A stretch of 64,000 nt of DNA from CAWDDA01 sp963813345. GTDB taxonomy: Bacteria; Acidobacteriota; Blastocatellia; RBC074. Where the stretch lies: NCBI GenBank assembly GCA_963813345.1, contig CAWEYR010000024.1, positions 186,001 to 250,000 of the forward strand. Reading direction: 5' to 3'. Positions 28,199 through 40,041 of this stretch are shown here, piece by piece. A program made the translations under genes and the position numbers. Positions within the stretch are counted from its first letter, which is position 1. The number at the start of each line of letters is the position of its first letter. The notes under the pieces were generated by a model that was not told where the DNA came from, did no database searches, and worked only from the letters and a program-made list of their open reading frames with translations.

Positions 28199-29951
28199 CT
28201 AAAACGGTCTTGCCGCAGATCGCCCAATCCAGACAAACACTCGTCCCAGCTTCTTCATCCCGCCTCCGGGTTGAGAGACTAGTGTTGCCGGAGGGCTCCC
28301 AATATCCTCATCCCCATGCTTTTCATTGAGCCATCGGCGCAATTGTGTACGCATAGTCCGCGGATCCGCTGAAGCCTGAATGAACGCGTTTCGCAGCTTC
28401 TCCGGTGTTGACATCTCAAAGCGATTCTCTTCGTAGTACGTCTTGAGCGCCTTGAAGAACCGCTCGTCACCAAGTTCGCGTCTGAGTTCAAGTAACAGAA
28501 AAGCGCCCTTGGCCTGGACTATCGCAGCGTACTGAAGCCGCGTCCTGAAATCCTTGAGCGGCCTCTCAACCTCCATATCAGCCCCGCCAAATAGGCGATA
28601 CGCGTGGTATGTTCCTCGCACCTGCTGATCAATGACAGATTCGACTGATGTATCCCCCGGGTTCATCTCGTAGAAATAGATCGCAGAGAAATGTGCAAGT
28701 GCCTCATCGACATATGGCGCCCGCTGTGGATCGCTTCCGACTGCGCCGCCCCACCACGAATGCGCAATCTCGTGAACCAGTGTGAACTCGAGCGCGGATT
28801 TGATGACATCCCCCTGCTCGCGCACAATACTCGGCAAATCCTGCTGCTTCGATTCGAAATCAATGAAATAGGCTTCCGCCAACGCCACGATCCCGGGTAG
28901 ATCTATGCCTGAGAAGCTTGCAGGCAGCGGAACCTCGACAATCTTGAGCGAGGGATAAGGATGCGCGCCGAAAGTTCTGCTATACGTCTCGATAGCTTTT
29001 GCGGCAAGCCCGAGCACGTGCAGACCGATCTTCTCATCTTCAGGCCGAACATAAGAACTAAGACGTACTCCGCCGGCTTCGCGATCGAGTCTCTTCATGT
29101 TCTCGGCAAGCACAAGCGCGAAACTTCGGAGTTTACCCCCCTTGAAGCGCCATTTTCGCGTCCGGCCCGCGACTGAAGGATTGGAGGCGGCAGCGCGCCC
29201 ACTCTCCCCCTCCGAGACAAGTTCCCCCGATGAGATCACGCTCACGTCAGAATCCGTTTCAACATTGACCGAGAAGTTGGCGAGGTCCGAATAGACAACC
29301 CCCTTTATCCCGCCAATGGGCAGCCGTTCGGGGTCCTTGATGTCGCCCTCCGCAATGAGCGGAAAGAAGTATCCGAGCAACATCGTATTCCCGCTGGTAA
29401 AGAAGAATTCGCGCCTCGCGCGAGATGCTGACTGATCGCCCATCGCATCACTGATCTCTTCCAGAAAGTGAGCGATCAGGCTGGTCTCTTCTTTTGGAAC
29501 AGCCGGAACGGTTGCAGAGAATTCAATCTCAATCTTGCACTCCGCGCCTGGGGCGAGTTTTTCCGGCAGGTTTATGCGGAGCACGGTACTCCTGCCCTGA
29601 AGTGCAAACTGAGCTCGCCGTCCCCCAATACTGACCGAAAGCACGTTCAGGGTTAAGGGGCCATCGGCGTCGATTCCAACATTCGGATAAAGATGGAAAA
29701 AAAGATTCTCCGTTGGTTCCCGCGACGAATTGACAAATGAAACTCTCTCGCGACCTGAGAGCTTTGCCTTGCGGAAATCCACGCGCACGTCGATCTCGTA
29801 GTCGGGAAGATTGCTCGTTACACGAGGCACTTCCTGACGTCACGTCTGCGCCAGTCGAATGAACAATCGCCAAAAGCGCGGCAGCAGTTTGGACCAGCAT
29901 TCGCGATCTGTGTGCGATCAGAACTCTTGTTGCGGTCTCAATGACTTTCAA
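28199..29951 (-). CDS. M1-family metallopeptidase (one frameshift)
   Basis: About 580 residues. An N-terminal export signal lies in one frame (29951-29820; MLVQTAAALLAIVHSTGA from 29900) and the rest in another from PRVTSNLPDYEIDVRVDF. The N-terminal beta-domain is followed by the zinc site HEIAHSWWGG with a Glu 18 residues after the second His (YVDEALAHF), that is HEXXH-X18-E of M1 aminopeptidases. No GAMEN motif is seen, so the substrate mode may differ. One base fewer near 29842 (GTGACGT) connects the signal to the body. It lies 23 bases downstream of an M20 amidohydrolase gene, likely one operon of exported peptidases. Confidence 0.85.
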
Positions 29952-29973
29952 CCTGGGCCTTTCGGAAAACTAC

Positions 29974-31257
29974 TCAACGGTGGCGTTCCAGATAGTCCAA
30001 AACGATCGTCGACATAGTTTTCGTTCCCAATGCAATCGCGCTCTCGTCGACATCAAACTCCGGCGTGTGGATAATGGCTGTAATACCTTTGGCCTTATTG
30101 CCCACACCCAGAAAGAAGAAGAAGCCCGGGATCACTTTCTGGTAACGAGAAAAGTCTTCAGCACCCATCTGCGGGCGCGGCTCCAACAACTTTGTTTCCC
30201 CAAGCACGCGCCGCATCGCCGGAAGAGTCTCTTTTACCAAAGCCGGGTCGTTAAAAGTCACCGGATTGTTCTCGCCCCACTCGAGATCAAACCGAGCTCC
30301 GTAAGCACTCGTGATGCCCGAAAGAGTCTCACGCATCATTTCTTGCGCCCGTTTGCGAACTCCTTCGTCAAGCGTCCGCATAGTTCCTTCGAGTCGAACT
30401 TCGTCAGTAATGATATTGAATCGGTTGCCGCCTTGCATGCTTCCGATGGTTATAACGAGAGGCTGCTGTGTATCGATCCGTCGGCTCCGAATGGATTGGA
30501 GCGCAGTCACACATTCGGCTGCAACGACAATCGCGTCAACACCATCGTGAGGATACGCACCATGAACTTTCTTTCCTCGGATCGTAATCAAGAAACGATC
30601 CGACGACGCCATTGCCGGACCTGAGTTGAACCCTATGTGCCCAGCCTCGATCGTCGGCATCACATGCAGGCCAAAGATGGCTGCAGGGCGTGGGTTCTCG
30701 AGCACGCCCTCTTTAATCATCAGCCCCGCTCCGCCTTCCTCTCCGGCCGGTGGCCCTTCTTCGGCGGGCTGGAATATGAACTTGACGGTCCCGGGTAATT
30801 CGCTGCGCTTCTTTGACAGCACTTCGGCCACGCCGAGCGCGATCGTCATATGAACATCGTGTCCGCAGGCGTGCTTTACCCCCTTGTTTTTGGACTTGTA
30901 GGCAATCTCGATTGTCTCATCGATCGGCAAAGCATCCATGTCAGCGCGAACTGCAACGACAGGACCCGCCTTTCCGCCCTTCAAGATACCGACAACTCCG
31001 TGTCTACCAATGTTGGTCTGTACAGAATCGAGCCCCAGGGCTTTAAGCTTTCCGGCTATGAACTGACCTGTTCGCTCTTCCCGATTGGAAAGCTCCGGAT
31101 TGGCATGGAGCTCACGGCGCAGTGCTATGAGTGATGGCTCGAGCGCATCCACCATCCGATAGATCTCCTGCTCGATTGCCTTTGCGGGTTCGCTTTGCGC
31201 TCCCGCGAGGCTGGCAAGGCAGACGATCAATGCTGCGACAGATCCTGCGTATCTCAT
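29974..31257 (-). CDS. Exported M20-family amidohydrolase
   Basis: 427 residues with signal peptide (MRYAGSVAALIVCLASLAGA). The M20D metal-binding residues are visible: LRRELHANPELSNRE, VRADMDALPIDE, HACGHDVHMTIALG, FIFQPAEEGPPAGEEGGA, FGLHVMP and MGAEDFSRY. Dimerisation domain between (KVHGAYPHDGVDAIVVAAECV). Homologues are IAA-amino-acid or N-acyl amino-acid hydrolases. Here the location is periplasmic or extracellular by its signal. Confidence 0.93.
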   Translation of the reverse strand: MRYAGSVAALIVCLASLAGAQSEPAKAIEQEIYRMVDALEPSLIALRRELHANPELSNREERTGQFIAGKLKALGLDSVQTNIGRHGVVGILKGGKAGPVVAVRADMDALPIDETIEIAYKSKNKGVKHACGHDVHMTIALGVAEVLSKKRSELPGTVKFIFQPAEEGPPAGEEGGAGLMIKEGVLENPRPAAIFGLHVMPTIEAGHIGFNSGPAMASSDRFLITIRGKKVHGAYPHDGVDAIVVAAECVTALQSIRSRRIDTQQPLVITIGSMQGGNRFNIITDEVRLEGTMRTLDEGVRKRAQEMMRETLSGITSAYGARFDLEWGENNPVTFNDPALVKETLPAMRRVLGETKLLEPRPQMGAEDFSRYQKVIPGFFFFLGVGNKAKGITAIIHTPEFDVDESAIALGTKTMSTIVLDYLERHR

Positions 31258-31552
31258 TTGGGCGAAACCTGCGTAATAAGTGACTTGAATAGATTGAGTA
31301 ATGCCGACGCGACTTAACCGGGGCCAATCAGGGCTTCACCTCTAAAATACTCTATCAGGAGGGGTTGAGGCAAGATAGCACCAAAGGGGTGGTGCTGGGT
31401 GCTGGTGCTGGGTGCTGGGTTTAGCTGGGCTTGAGTTCATCCTGAGCTCGGCGGTCAGAATGAAACGCCAAGCTAAAGCTTGAACTCAAACCCACTAACC
31501 CAGCACTCAGCACTCAGCACTTTCTTTCCTGTATCTTGCCTTTTGCGGCCTT
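31258..31552. other. 295-base intergenic region, mostly repeat
   Basis: Between the divergent M20 and UPF0182 genes. Apart from the nested repeat at 31390-31520, I see only AT-richer sequence just upstream of the M20 gene that could hold promoters. No gene is supported. Confidence 0.6.
31390..31520. repeat. Nested inverted repeat, module G outer and module E core
   Basis: Outer arms are repeats of GTGCTGGGTGCTG on the left and CAGCACTCAGCACTCAGCAC on the right. Inside them GGGCTTGAGTTCA faces AGCTAAAGCTTGAACTC. The E core also appears in 40042 and 49604; the G arm also in 40042 and alone at 44142. Confidence 0.85.
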
Positions 31553-34301
31553 GTGGCTAAAGATTCGGAAATGCCATTCCGAAGATCTCGCGGACTGCTT
31601 GTCGCAATTCTCGCCGGTGTTCTTGGATTGATCGTCTGGCCGGGGTTTGCCGGTTTCTACTCGAGTCTTCTCTGGTACCGACAGCTTGGCTATGCCAGCG
31701 TCTTCACAACCTCGATTACAACCAAGTTCTGGCTTGGACTGGTCGCAGGGCTGATAGCGGGAATCATCCTGTTTATCAACCTCAAATTCGCAATGCGACT
31801 GGCGCCAAACGTGCCTGCACCGGTTGGTTATTTCGAGATTGAAGGTGAGAGGGTTCCTGCGCCGAATATCGCGCGCATTGTCACCAAATTCGCCGTGCCG
31901 ATAGCTTTTATTGTGGGGCTGCTTCTTGCTTTCTCGGGAGCGGGAGCCTGGGAGCTTTACCTGCGGTTTCGTCACCAGACGCCTTTCGGTCAATCGGATG
32001 CTCTTTATGGACGTGACATCGCGTTTTACGTTTTCACACTCCCATTTCTCGAACGTCTTGCAGAATGGCTATTCACGCTGGGTCTTGTCACTTTGTTTGC
32101 CATTGGTCTGGTATATGTCACACGCGGAATCGAAAGTTTTGGAGAGCGCAAGCTGAGAATGTCAATCGCGAATGGAGCCCGCCGGCACCTTTTCGTTGTT
32201 GCGGCGGCTCTCTTCGCGATACTTGCATTTGAGAAGTACCTGGACCTGTCGAATATTGTCTTCTCGCACAATGGACCGGTTGCCGGGGCCACTTACACCG
32301 ACATCCATGCCCGCCTTCCGATTGCGCGCATTCAGATCGCGATTGCATTGCTTGCGGCATTGATAGCGATTGGATGCGCTATCGGCTTGAAGACTCGGTT
32401 CTTCTGGATCGGGCTGGGTCTTTACCTCGCGGTGATTCTTGCCGGCATCGTGATTCCATCAATTCTTCAGCGAGTTTCAGTCCTTCCCAATGAGCTCGCA
32501 AAAGAGACGCCTTATATCATTCGAAACATTGCCGCAACGCGTGCAGGATTTGCTCTCGATCGAATCGAAGAACGAGAGCTGAGCGGTGATATTGTTCTCT
32601 CAGCGAAGGACATCAAAGAGAATCACGCGACAATAAATAACATCAGGCTATGGGACCAGAAGCAGCTACTCGAAACTTTCGCGCAGATTCAGGAGATTCG
32701 CACTTATTACGAATTCGTTTCGGTCGACAATGATCGATACAAGATCAACGGAAATCTTCAGCAGGCGATGCTCTCGGCCAGAGAGCTTTCATCGGCAAGC
32801 CTCCCAAACCGTAACTGGATTAATGAGCGCCTCGCATTCACGCACGGATACGGACTGGCGTTCGGACCTGTAGACGATGATCACTCCTGAAGGAATGCCC
32901 GTGCTCTTCGTCAAGGACATTCCTCCGAAGTCATCCATCGACTCGCTCCAGATCACTCGACCGGAGATCTACTTTGGTGAACTGACGACTGAACACGTCT
33001 ACGTTCGCACCCGCGCCAAAGAGTTCGACTACCCTTCAGGCGAACAGAATGTATTTGCAACATATGAGGGAAATGGAGGCGTTGGGATAGGGTCTTTCTG
33101 GCGGAGGATGTTGTTTGCAACCCGTTTCGGAGACATGAAGCTTCTGCTCTCAGAGGATATGACAGATGAATCGCGCGTTCTTTATCATCGGAACATTCGC
33201 GAACGTCTTTCACTCCTCGCGCCGTTTCTGACTTTCGACACGGATCCTTATCTTGTCGTCGAAGGCGGTAAGCTCTACTGGATTGCGGATGCGTACACCA
33301 CGACGGACCACTACCCCTACTCACAACCGGCAGCGACCGGCATCAACTATATTCGCAACTCTGTAAAGGCCGTGATCGATGCCTATCACGGCGACGTGAC
33401 GCTCTATATCGCCGATGAATCGGACCCGCTGATCACGACTTATTCGCGCATCTTTCCTGGCATTCTTAAACCACTGAGCGAAATGCCTCAGGAGCTGCGT
33501 GCTCATCTAAGGTATCCGGAGGATATTTTTAGAGTTCAAACAGCAACCTATTCGACTTATCACATGGACGATCCGCAAGCCCTTTACAATAAGGAGGACC
33601 AGTGGTCTGTAGCCGCGATGGGCGAATCGGCTGAAGGAAGTGAGCAACAGTCGCAAATACTCGACCCGTATTACACTATTATGAAACTGCCAGGCGAGCA
33701 GGCTGAGGAATTCATCCTTATGCTGCCTTTTACTCCCCGTCGCAAAGACAATCTTGCTTCCTGGATGGTCGCCAGATCGGACGGCAATCATTACGGCAAA
33801 CTTGCAGCCTATCGATTCCCCAAACAAAGCCTCGTCTATGGTCCAAGGCAAGTCGTGACGCGGATAAACCAGGAGCCTGAGATTTCGAGGCAGCTCAGTC
33901 TCTGGAACCAGCGAGGATCGAGGGTCATTCTCGGCACGCTGCTCGTCATTCCAGTTGGCCAGGGTCTGTTGTACGTGCAACCACTGTACCTTCAAGCTGA
34001 ATCGGGAAAGATTCCGGAACTGAGACGCGTCATCGTAGCCACAGATAACCGGATCGTGATGGAGCCTACTCTCGAGGCGAGTATCAACCGGCTCTTTGGC
34101 GATGGAGCGGGTCCAGAACAGCCGAAGGCACCTGGCGATCCGTCACAAACCCTCGCCTCTACGACGGCGCCGCCGGCGCGAGCCGAAGACGCCACAAGTC
34201 AGGGAAAGCAGACTGAAGAGGTGTTGCAAACAATTGATCGTATCGATCAAGAGCTCAAACGCCTGCGACGTCAGCTGGAGCAATCAACGAAGAAGCCATA
34301 A
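31553..34301 (+). CDS. UPF0182 family membrane protein (one frameshift)
   Basis: Frames 31553-32890 and 32877-34301 give one COG1615/UPF0182 protein of about 915 residues. N-terminal half has about seven membrane helices (LLVAILAGVLGLIVWPGF, FWLGLVAGLIAGIILFINL and others). The C-terminal half is a large soluble region (RPEIYFGELTTEHVYVRTRAKEFDYP, DPYLVVEGGKLYWIADAYTTTDHYPYS, YYTIMKLPGEQAEEFILMLPFTPRRKDNLASWMVAR). One G fewer near 32881 gives LAFGPVDMITPEGMPVLFV. The start is GTG (31553) or ATG (31571); neither has a clear ribosome site. Function unknown; widespread in Actinobacteria and others. Confidence 0.88.
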
Positions 34302-35340
34302 TGAATTTGGAGTGCGGCGGCGCCAGGTCGCCGCACTCCAAATTATGCAACGCGAATTCGATGCATCTATTTTCCGCCCACGCGCGATCCTCGCCCAAAT
34401 CGCCACGCCCACAAAAGGAGACGTGACCTCCGCTGCGCGGTGCCAGCAGAGTAATCCAGGGATTGCCCCACACGGGTTGCGTTCGAAAAGCCTCAAATGG
34501 AATGAATGGATCGTTCTGTGCTTGAATGATCAACGTTGGAATTCGAACCTTGTCAAGAAAACCAATAGCACTGGCACACTCATAGTAATTTTGCGCATCG
34601 GCGAAGCCGTAATAGGGCGCCATGACATCGTCAAAATCCCATAGCGTCGACACGTTATCTACTCTTGCAGCATCGTATCGGTCGGGGAACAACATCTGCT
34701 TGCGGCGGACTTTTGACTTCAGGCTTCTGAGAAAACGGTACTCGTATAGCCGATTTTGAGGTCGTCCGATTGCTCGCGAGCAGGCTGCGAGATCGATCGG
34801 TGGACTCACTGCGCACAGTCCTCGAATGACAGGCGGCGGATCGTCACCCCACTCTCCCCCAAGCTTCAAGATCTGGTTGCCGCCCATTGAAAAGCCGATC
34901 AGCGTCAACGACGCGTTCCGGTTGGTGTCGTCACCAAGCTCCTGAACCACAAAGGCGAGATCTGATGTCAGCCCTGAATGATAGAGATGCGGCGTCAGAT
35001 GCTCGGTTCCACCACAATTGCGCACATTCAAACGCACTACATTGAAACCAGCGTCGAACGCTTTTGATGCCGTCCCAAGCACGTAACTCGCTTCGGCCGA
35101 ACCCTCAAGCCCATGAACCAGAACGACGGTGTGCCGGCTCACATTCTCCGGCTGTTGCCAGTGACAGAACCCTACGATTTGAACATCCGATTCGGGCTCA
35201 AAAACTCGTTTCACGCAAGGTGCTCTCAGAATCGAGAATCGCCGGGGCCTCGAATTTCCCAGGATCGTCTGGAGATGGCCGCTCGACAGACCGAATGCGG
35301 GCCGGAATGGAACTTGATTGTTTAAGGTTTGACTGCGCAT
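34255..35340 (-). CDS. YheT-like alpha/beta hydrolase
   Basis: 361 residues. HTVVLVHGLEGSAEASYVLGTAS, RLNVRNCGGTEHLTPHLYHSGLTSDL, nucleophile elbow GFSMGGNQ, AQNDPFIPFEAF (acid), and GGHVSFCG (His) give a complete Ser-Asp-His triad of the UPF0017/YheT (ABHD-like) family. Residues after about 320 (NLECGDLAPPHSKF) are encoded by the module A repeat at 34304, and the frame then runs antisense into the end of the UPF0182 gene. The natural C-terminus was probably before the repeat. Start at 35340. Function: esterase or lipase-like, substrate unknown. Confidence 0.88.
   Translation of the reverse strand: MRSQTLNNQVPFRPAFGLSSGHLQTILGNSRPRRFSILRAPCVKRVFEPESDVQIVGFCHWQQPENVSRHTVVLVHGLEGSAEASYVLGTASKAFDAGFNVVRLNVRNCGGTEHLTPHLYHSGLTSDLAFVVQELGDDTNRNASLTLIGFSMGGNQILKLGGEWGDDPPPVIRGLCAVSPPIDLAACSRAIGRPQNRLYEYRFLRSLKSKVRRKQMLFPDRYDAARVDNVSTLWDFDDVMAPYYGFADAQNYYECASAIGFLDKVRIPTLIIQAQNDPFIPFEAFRTQPVWGNPWITLLAPRSGGHVSFCGRGDLGEDRAWAENRCIEFALHNLECGDLAPPHSKFIMASSLIAPADVAGV
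34304..34344. repeat. Compact inverted repeat, module A
   Basis: AATTTGGAGTGCGGCG and CGCCGCACTCCAAATT with a GCGCCAGGT centre form a nearly perfect 18-base stem. It starts 2 bases after the UPF0182 stop and lies within the coding frame of the convergent YheT gene. Its arms match 15579-15690 without the inner insert seen there. Confidence 0.92.
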
Positions 35341-35431
35341 CTTATAGGAATATTCTTGATAAATACTTGAAGGTCGCGAAAGTGAACTTTGTCGATTGTC
35401 GCGACGTAACGGGAATTATAGGGGAGGATAG

Positions 35432-36283
35432 ATGATGCCCGACACATGCAGCAACTGTGGTCATGGAATTAGTCAGAATGCGCGCTTCTGCCGCCATTGC
35501 GGCGCATCGCAGATCGCTGAGACGGAGAAGACTATCGCACAAACGCAACAGTACGGACATGCCGTGCCGAGGCGCTATGCGACCCCTGAAACGCCTTCAC
35601 CTGGCTGGTTGTACGAATCTCAGGCTCCAGATACGTCGCGAATTGATAAGTCACAGAACGCCGTGTATACAGTCCCTAATCCTACAGGCTCACCAGCAAA
35701 GTTCTGGTTTTTCATTTCTCTGTTATGCGTTTTGCTGATCGCAGGCGTTGCTGCTTCATCATTCTTTGCCGCCAGAAACTCACGCCGTCCGGTTCAGGCG
35801 AATTGGGAGGATCCGGCAGTGGAGGAGATGAAAAGCCAGGCGGAACAGGCGCACAAGGACGCTGAGCAGATGGTCAAGGATATGGAAAAGGCGGCCAGGG
35901 ATGCCGAGCAGGCAGCCAAAGATGCGTCCAAAATCCTCGTTCCGCCCGCACCGCCGGTCCCACCAACTGGTCCCGTCCCTTCGTTGACTTCCCCTAAGGG
36001 GCCCGGACCCGCTGGGCCTATCTTCGATGATCTCATTTATCCGGGTGCAACCATCACCAAGAGAGTCGGTGGTCCTGAGGGAACCTTCGTGGTGACAATG
36101 CACACCGACCACAGCCTCAGACAGGTTCAGGATTACTATTCGAAAAAGATGGGAAAGCCGATGGCTGCAAGCAACGAAGGAGCGTCATTTGTTCAACGAC
36201 GCAAAGATGGTCAGACTCTCGTCAAACTCAGCGACGACGGCCACGTTGAAATCGTTGTAGTTCGCACGATGGCTCGAGACTAA
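35432..36283 (+). CDS. Zinc-ribbon membrane protein with coiled coil
   Basis: 283 residues. N-terminal zinc ribbon CSNCGHGISQNARFCRHCG (CxxC-x12-CxxC). One membrane helix FWFFISLLCVLLIAGVAASSFF at about 89-110. An Ala/Glu/Lys coiled coil (EQAHKDAEQMVKDMEKAARDAEQAAKDA). A Pro-rich linker. A C-terminal folded domain (DLIYPGATITKRVGGPEGTFVVTMHTDHSLRQVQDYYSKKMG) of about 90 residues. The C-terminal part resembles domains found in proteins that monitor or bind periplasmic ligands, but I cannot name it. GGGGAGG lies 4 bases before the first of two adjacent ATG codons. Confidence 0.8.
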   Translation: MMPDTCSNCGHGISQNARFCRHCGASQIAETEKTIAQTQQYGHAVPRRYATPETPSPGWLYESQAPDTSRIDKSQNAVYTVPNPTGSPAKFWFFISLLCVLLIAGVAASSFFAARNSRRPVQANWEDPAVEEMKSQAEQAHKDAEQMVKDMEKAARDAEQAAKDASKILVPPAPPVPPTGPVPSLTSPKGPGPAGPIFDDLIYPGATITKRVGGPEGTFVVTMHTDHSLRQVQDYYSKKMGKPMAASNEGASFVQRRKDGQTLVKLSDDGHVEIVVVRTMARD

Positions 36284-36322
36284 AGGCCAGGTACCGGCAT
36301 CTGGTGCGGCCCTCAGGAGGTA

Positions 36323-36413
36323 CTCACGCGAAGCCGCGAAGACGCGAAAAGAGACCAAAGAAGTTCTGACTTGAATTCTTTGGTCTTTTCGCGTCTTCGC
36401 GGCTTCGCGTGAG
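36323..36413. repeat. Long inverted repeat, module B (CTCACGCGAAGCCGCG)
   Basis: Arms 36323-36362 and 36376-36413 are inverted copies of CTCACGCGAAGCCGCGAAG, ACGCGAAAAG and GACCAAAGAA. The first 30 bases match the inner arm of the 7452 element exactly. It sits between the convergent ends of the zinc-ribbon gene and groEL. Confidence 0.92.
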
Positions 36414-36421
36414 ATCAGTGC

Positions 36422-38050
<1,629 letters not shown>

Positions 38051-38108
38051 TTCTACTCTCCTGTATTGCTTTCTGTGTTCTCTTCTTTTCTGACTGGTTT
38101 CTGCGCGA

Positions 38109-38429
38109 TTACTTGGCGCTTCTGGCCTTTGTAGCACCCTCAATTACTCCAAGGACGTCGTCCTCGCGCAAAATCAGGTACTCTTCGCCATCGAGCTTGA
38201 TCTCGGTTCCGGAATACTTGCCGAACAGGATACGATCGCCAACCTTGACGTCCAGGGCGACCTGGCTTCCGTTATCGAGAATGCGGCCGTTACCGACTGC
38301 AATCACCTCACCCTCCTGCGGCTTCTCTTTGGCCGTGTCAGGAATGTACAGGCCTCCACGCATTTGCTCATCTTCCTCAATCCGGCGAACGATCACTCGA
38401 TCGCGAAGCGGACGAATCGACTGTGCCAT
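38109..38429 (-). CDS. groES: Co-chaperonin GroES
   Basis: 106 residues: IRPLRDRVIVRRIEEDEQMRGGLYIPDTAKEKPQEGEVIAVGNG, the mobile loop EQMRGGLYIPD, and VKVGDRILFGKYSGTEIKLDGEEYLILREDDVLGVIE. First gene of the groESL operon. A standard-length heptameric lid protein. Confidence 0.97.
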   Translation of the reverse strand: MAQSIRPLRDRVIVRRIEEDEQMRGGLYIPDTAKEKPQEGEVIAVGNGRILDNGSQVALDVKVGDRILFGKYSGTEIKLDGEEYLILREDDVLGVIEGATKARSAK

Positions 38430-38509
38430 AGCTTAAAGCTCCTTTCACAAGTTGATATAAATAATTGATTTCCAGCGACTTAACCCCATTCTCACGTCTT
38501 ATGGTCTTG

Positions 38510-38536
38510 TTAGCACTCAAAGAATGGGAGTGCTAA
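38510..38536 (-). promoter_or_regulatory. CIRCE operator (HrcA-binding) upstream of groESL
   Basis: TTAGCACTC, nine bases, GAGTGCTAA: a perfect match to the CIRCE consensus. It lies 81 bases upstream of the groES start. HrcA repressor is expected to bind here and be released on heat shock; hrcA itself is not in the window. Confidence 0.95.
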
Positions 38537-38693
38537 TTATAGAAAAGTAAGGTCCAAAGTGTCAACCGAGAGTGAGGCGAAAACGACAATTCTTTGCTGC
38601 AAACTCCGTGGGGTTTGACCTGATCGCAAAATTCCGGCTAATCTCTGCACTTCATCGAAAAAACATTCCCTCTTAAGGACAGGTAACTCGAAT

Positions 38694-40031
38694 ATGAAGC
38701 GCAGCACGCTCCTAATACTCCTCGTAGCGGCAATCGCAGGCGTTGCAGTCTACTTTCTTGAGATCAAAGACGCGAAGCCTCGAGACGAAACGCCAGATAC
38801 CACCAGGCCGGCGTTTACATTCAAGCGCGAAGATATCACCGTCGTCACCATCAAGCGTGCGGCAGGAAGTCTCACGCTCGAGTCTCAGGAAGGCAAGTGG
38901 ATGCTCAAAGAGCCGGTAAGCGCGCCAGTGAGTGAGTCAGCCGTAGATGCTCTTCTGAATGACATCGCAAGTGCAAAGGTAGAGCGAACAATCCCTGCTT
39001 CTGGCGAAGAGATAAAGTCATTTGGGCTGGCTGAGCCCGCGGTCACAGTCGAGATCCGGCTCAAAGACGGGAAGCAACATCGAATCCGGCTAGGCACCAA
39101 GGATTTTTCGAACCTCTCGGTCTATGCGTTTCTTGATGATGCCAAAGAAGTGTCGCTCCTCCCGGCGACAGTTCTCACAAGCACAGACAAGTCAGCCAGC
39201 GATCTGCGCGATCTGAGCATCCTCGGAGGCTTGTCTCAGTATGACGTCTCGAACCTGTCGGTCAAGAACTCGAGTGGCGCATTCACTCTTGCAAAGAGTG
39301 GTGGAGACTGGACGCTCAAGGCACCCAACGAAGTGCCAGCCGACGAAACCGAGGTGTCGTCGCTGATCAGCGAGATTACGACGACCAAAGCTACCGAGAT
39401 AGCCAGTGAAACCTCAGGCGATCTTGCCCCATTCGGGCTGGATCAACCGGCTATCAGCGTTACGGCACAACTCGCAGCCGGAGGTGAAAGGCAGATACTC
39501 ATCGGAACCAAGAAATCCGGTGATCAGACCAGCTACTTTGCCAAGAGCTCCGATCGTGCGCCGATCTTCAAGGTCGAGGCTGCACTGTTCGAGAAGCTGA
39601 ACGTAAAGCCTTCGGCGTTGCGGAGCAAACAGATCGTAAAGCTTAATGCTGACGAACTCTCGAAGGTCTATATTCGCAATCCGAACATGACTCTGGTGGC
39701 AGAAAAGAGCGCCGATGGCAAATGGTTGATCAAAGAGCCAGCCGATCAGAAAGATAAAGAAGCGTTGACCTCAAAGTTCGTCGATCCGTTCGACACGACC
39801 AAAGCCAGTGAGGTGATCGACAAACCGAGTGCGGCTATTGCTTCAAAGCTCACGAAACCGGTGGTGGAAGTCAGATACACAAAAAAGGACGGGAAAACCA
39901 CGACCGTCAAAGTCTCAGCCGCAGACGGTGACGATGTGTATGTTCGCGTTGATGGCTCACCGACGGTGTACAAAGCAGCAAAGCAGCTTCTCGAAACGCT
40001 CAGCTTCAAACCGGCAGAAGTAACAATGTAA
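38694..40031 (+). CDS. DUF4340-containing protein
   Basis: 445 residues. An N-terminal membrane anchor (STLLILLVAAIAGVAVYFL) followed by repeated DUF4340 segments: ITVVTIKRAAGSLTLESQEGKWMLKEPVSAPVSESAVDALLNDIASAKVER, then GLAEPAVTVEIRLKDGKQHRIRLGTKDFSNLSVYAF, and a second and third similar unit (WTLKAPNEVPADETEVSSLISEITTTKATE; WLIKEPADQKDKEAL). Family members often occur next to gliding or ABC-2 type export genes, but no such neighbour is here. It is divergent from groESL with the CIRCE region between them. Confidence 0.88.
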   Translation: MKRSTLLILLVAAIAGVAVYFLEIKDAKPRDETPDTTRPAFTFKREDITVVTIKRAAGSLTLESQEGKWMLKEPVSAPVSESAVDALLNDIASAKVERTIPASGEEIKSFGLAEPAVTVEIRLKDGKQHRIRLGTKDFSNLSVYAFLDDAKEVSLLPATVLTSTDKSASDLRDLSILGGLSQYDVSNLSVKNSSGAFTLAKSGGDWTLKAPNEVPADETEVSSLISEITTTKATEIASETSGDLAPFGLDQPAISVTAQLAAGGERQILIGTKKSGDQTSYFAKSSDRAPIFKVEAALFEKLNVKPSALRSKQIVKLNADELSKVYIRNPNMTLVAEKSADGKWLIKEPADQKDKEALTSKFVDPFDTTKASEVIDKPSAAIASKLTKPVVEVRYTKKDGKTTTVKVSAADGDDVYVRVDGSPTVYKAAKQLLETLSFKPAEVTM

Positions 40032-40041
40032 GAAGGGTGAT

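Noticed and set aside
33507..33995. 162-residue minus-strand frame
   Set aside because: Antisense shadow of the UPF0182 gene.
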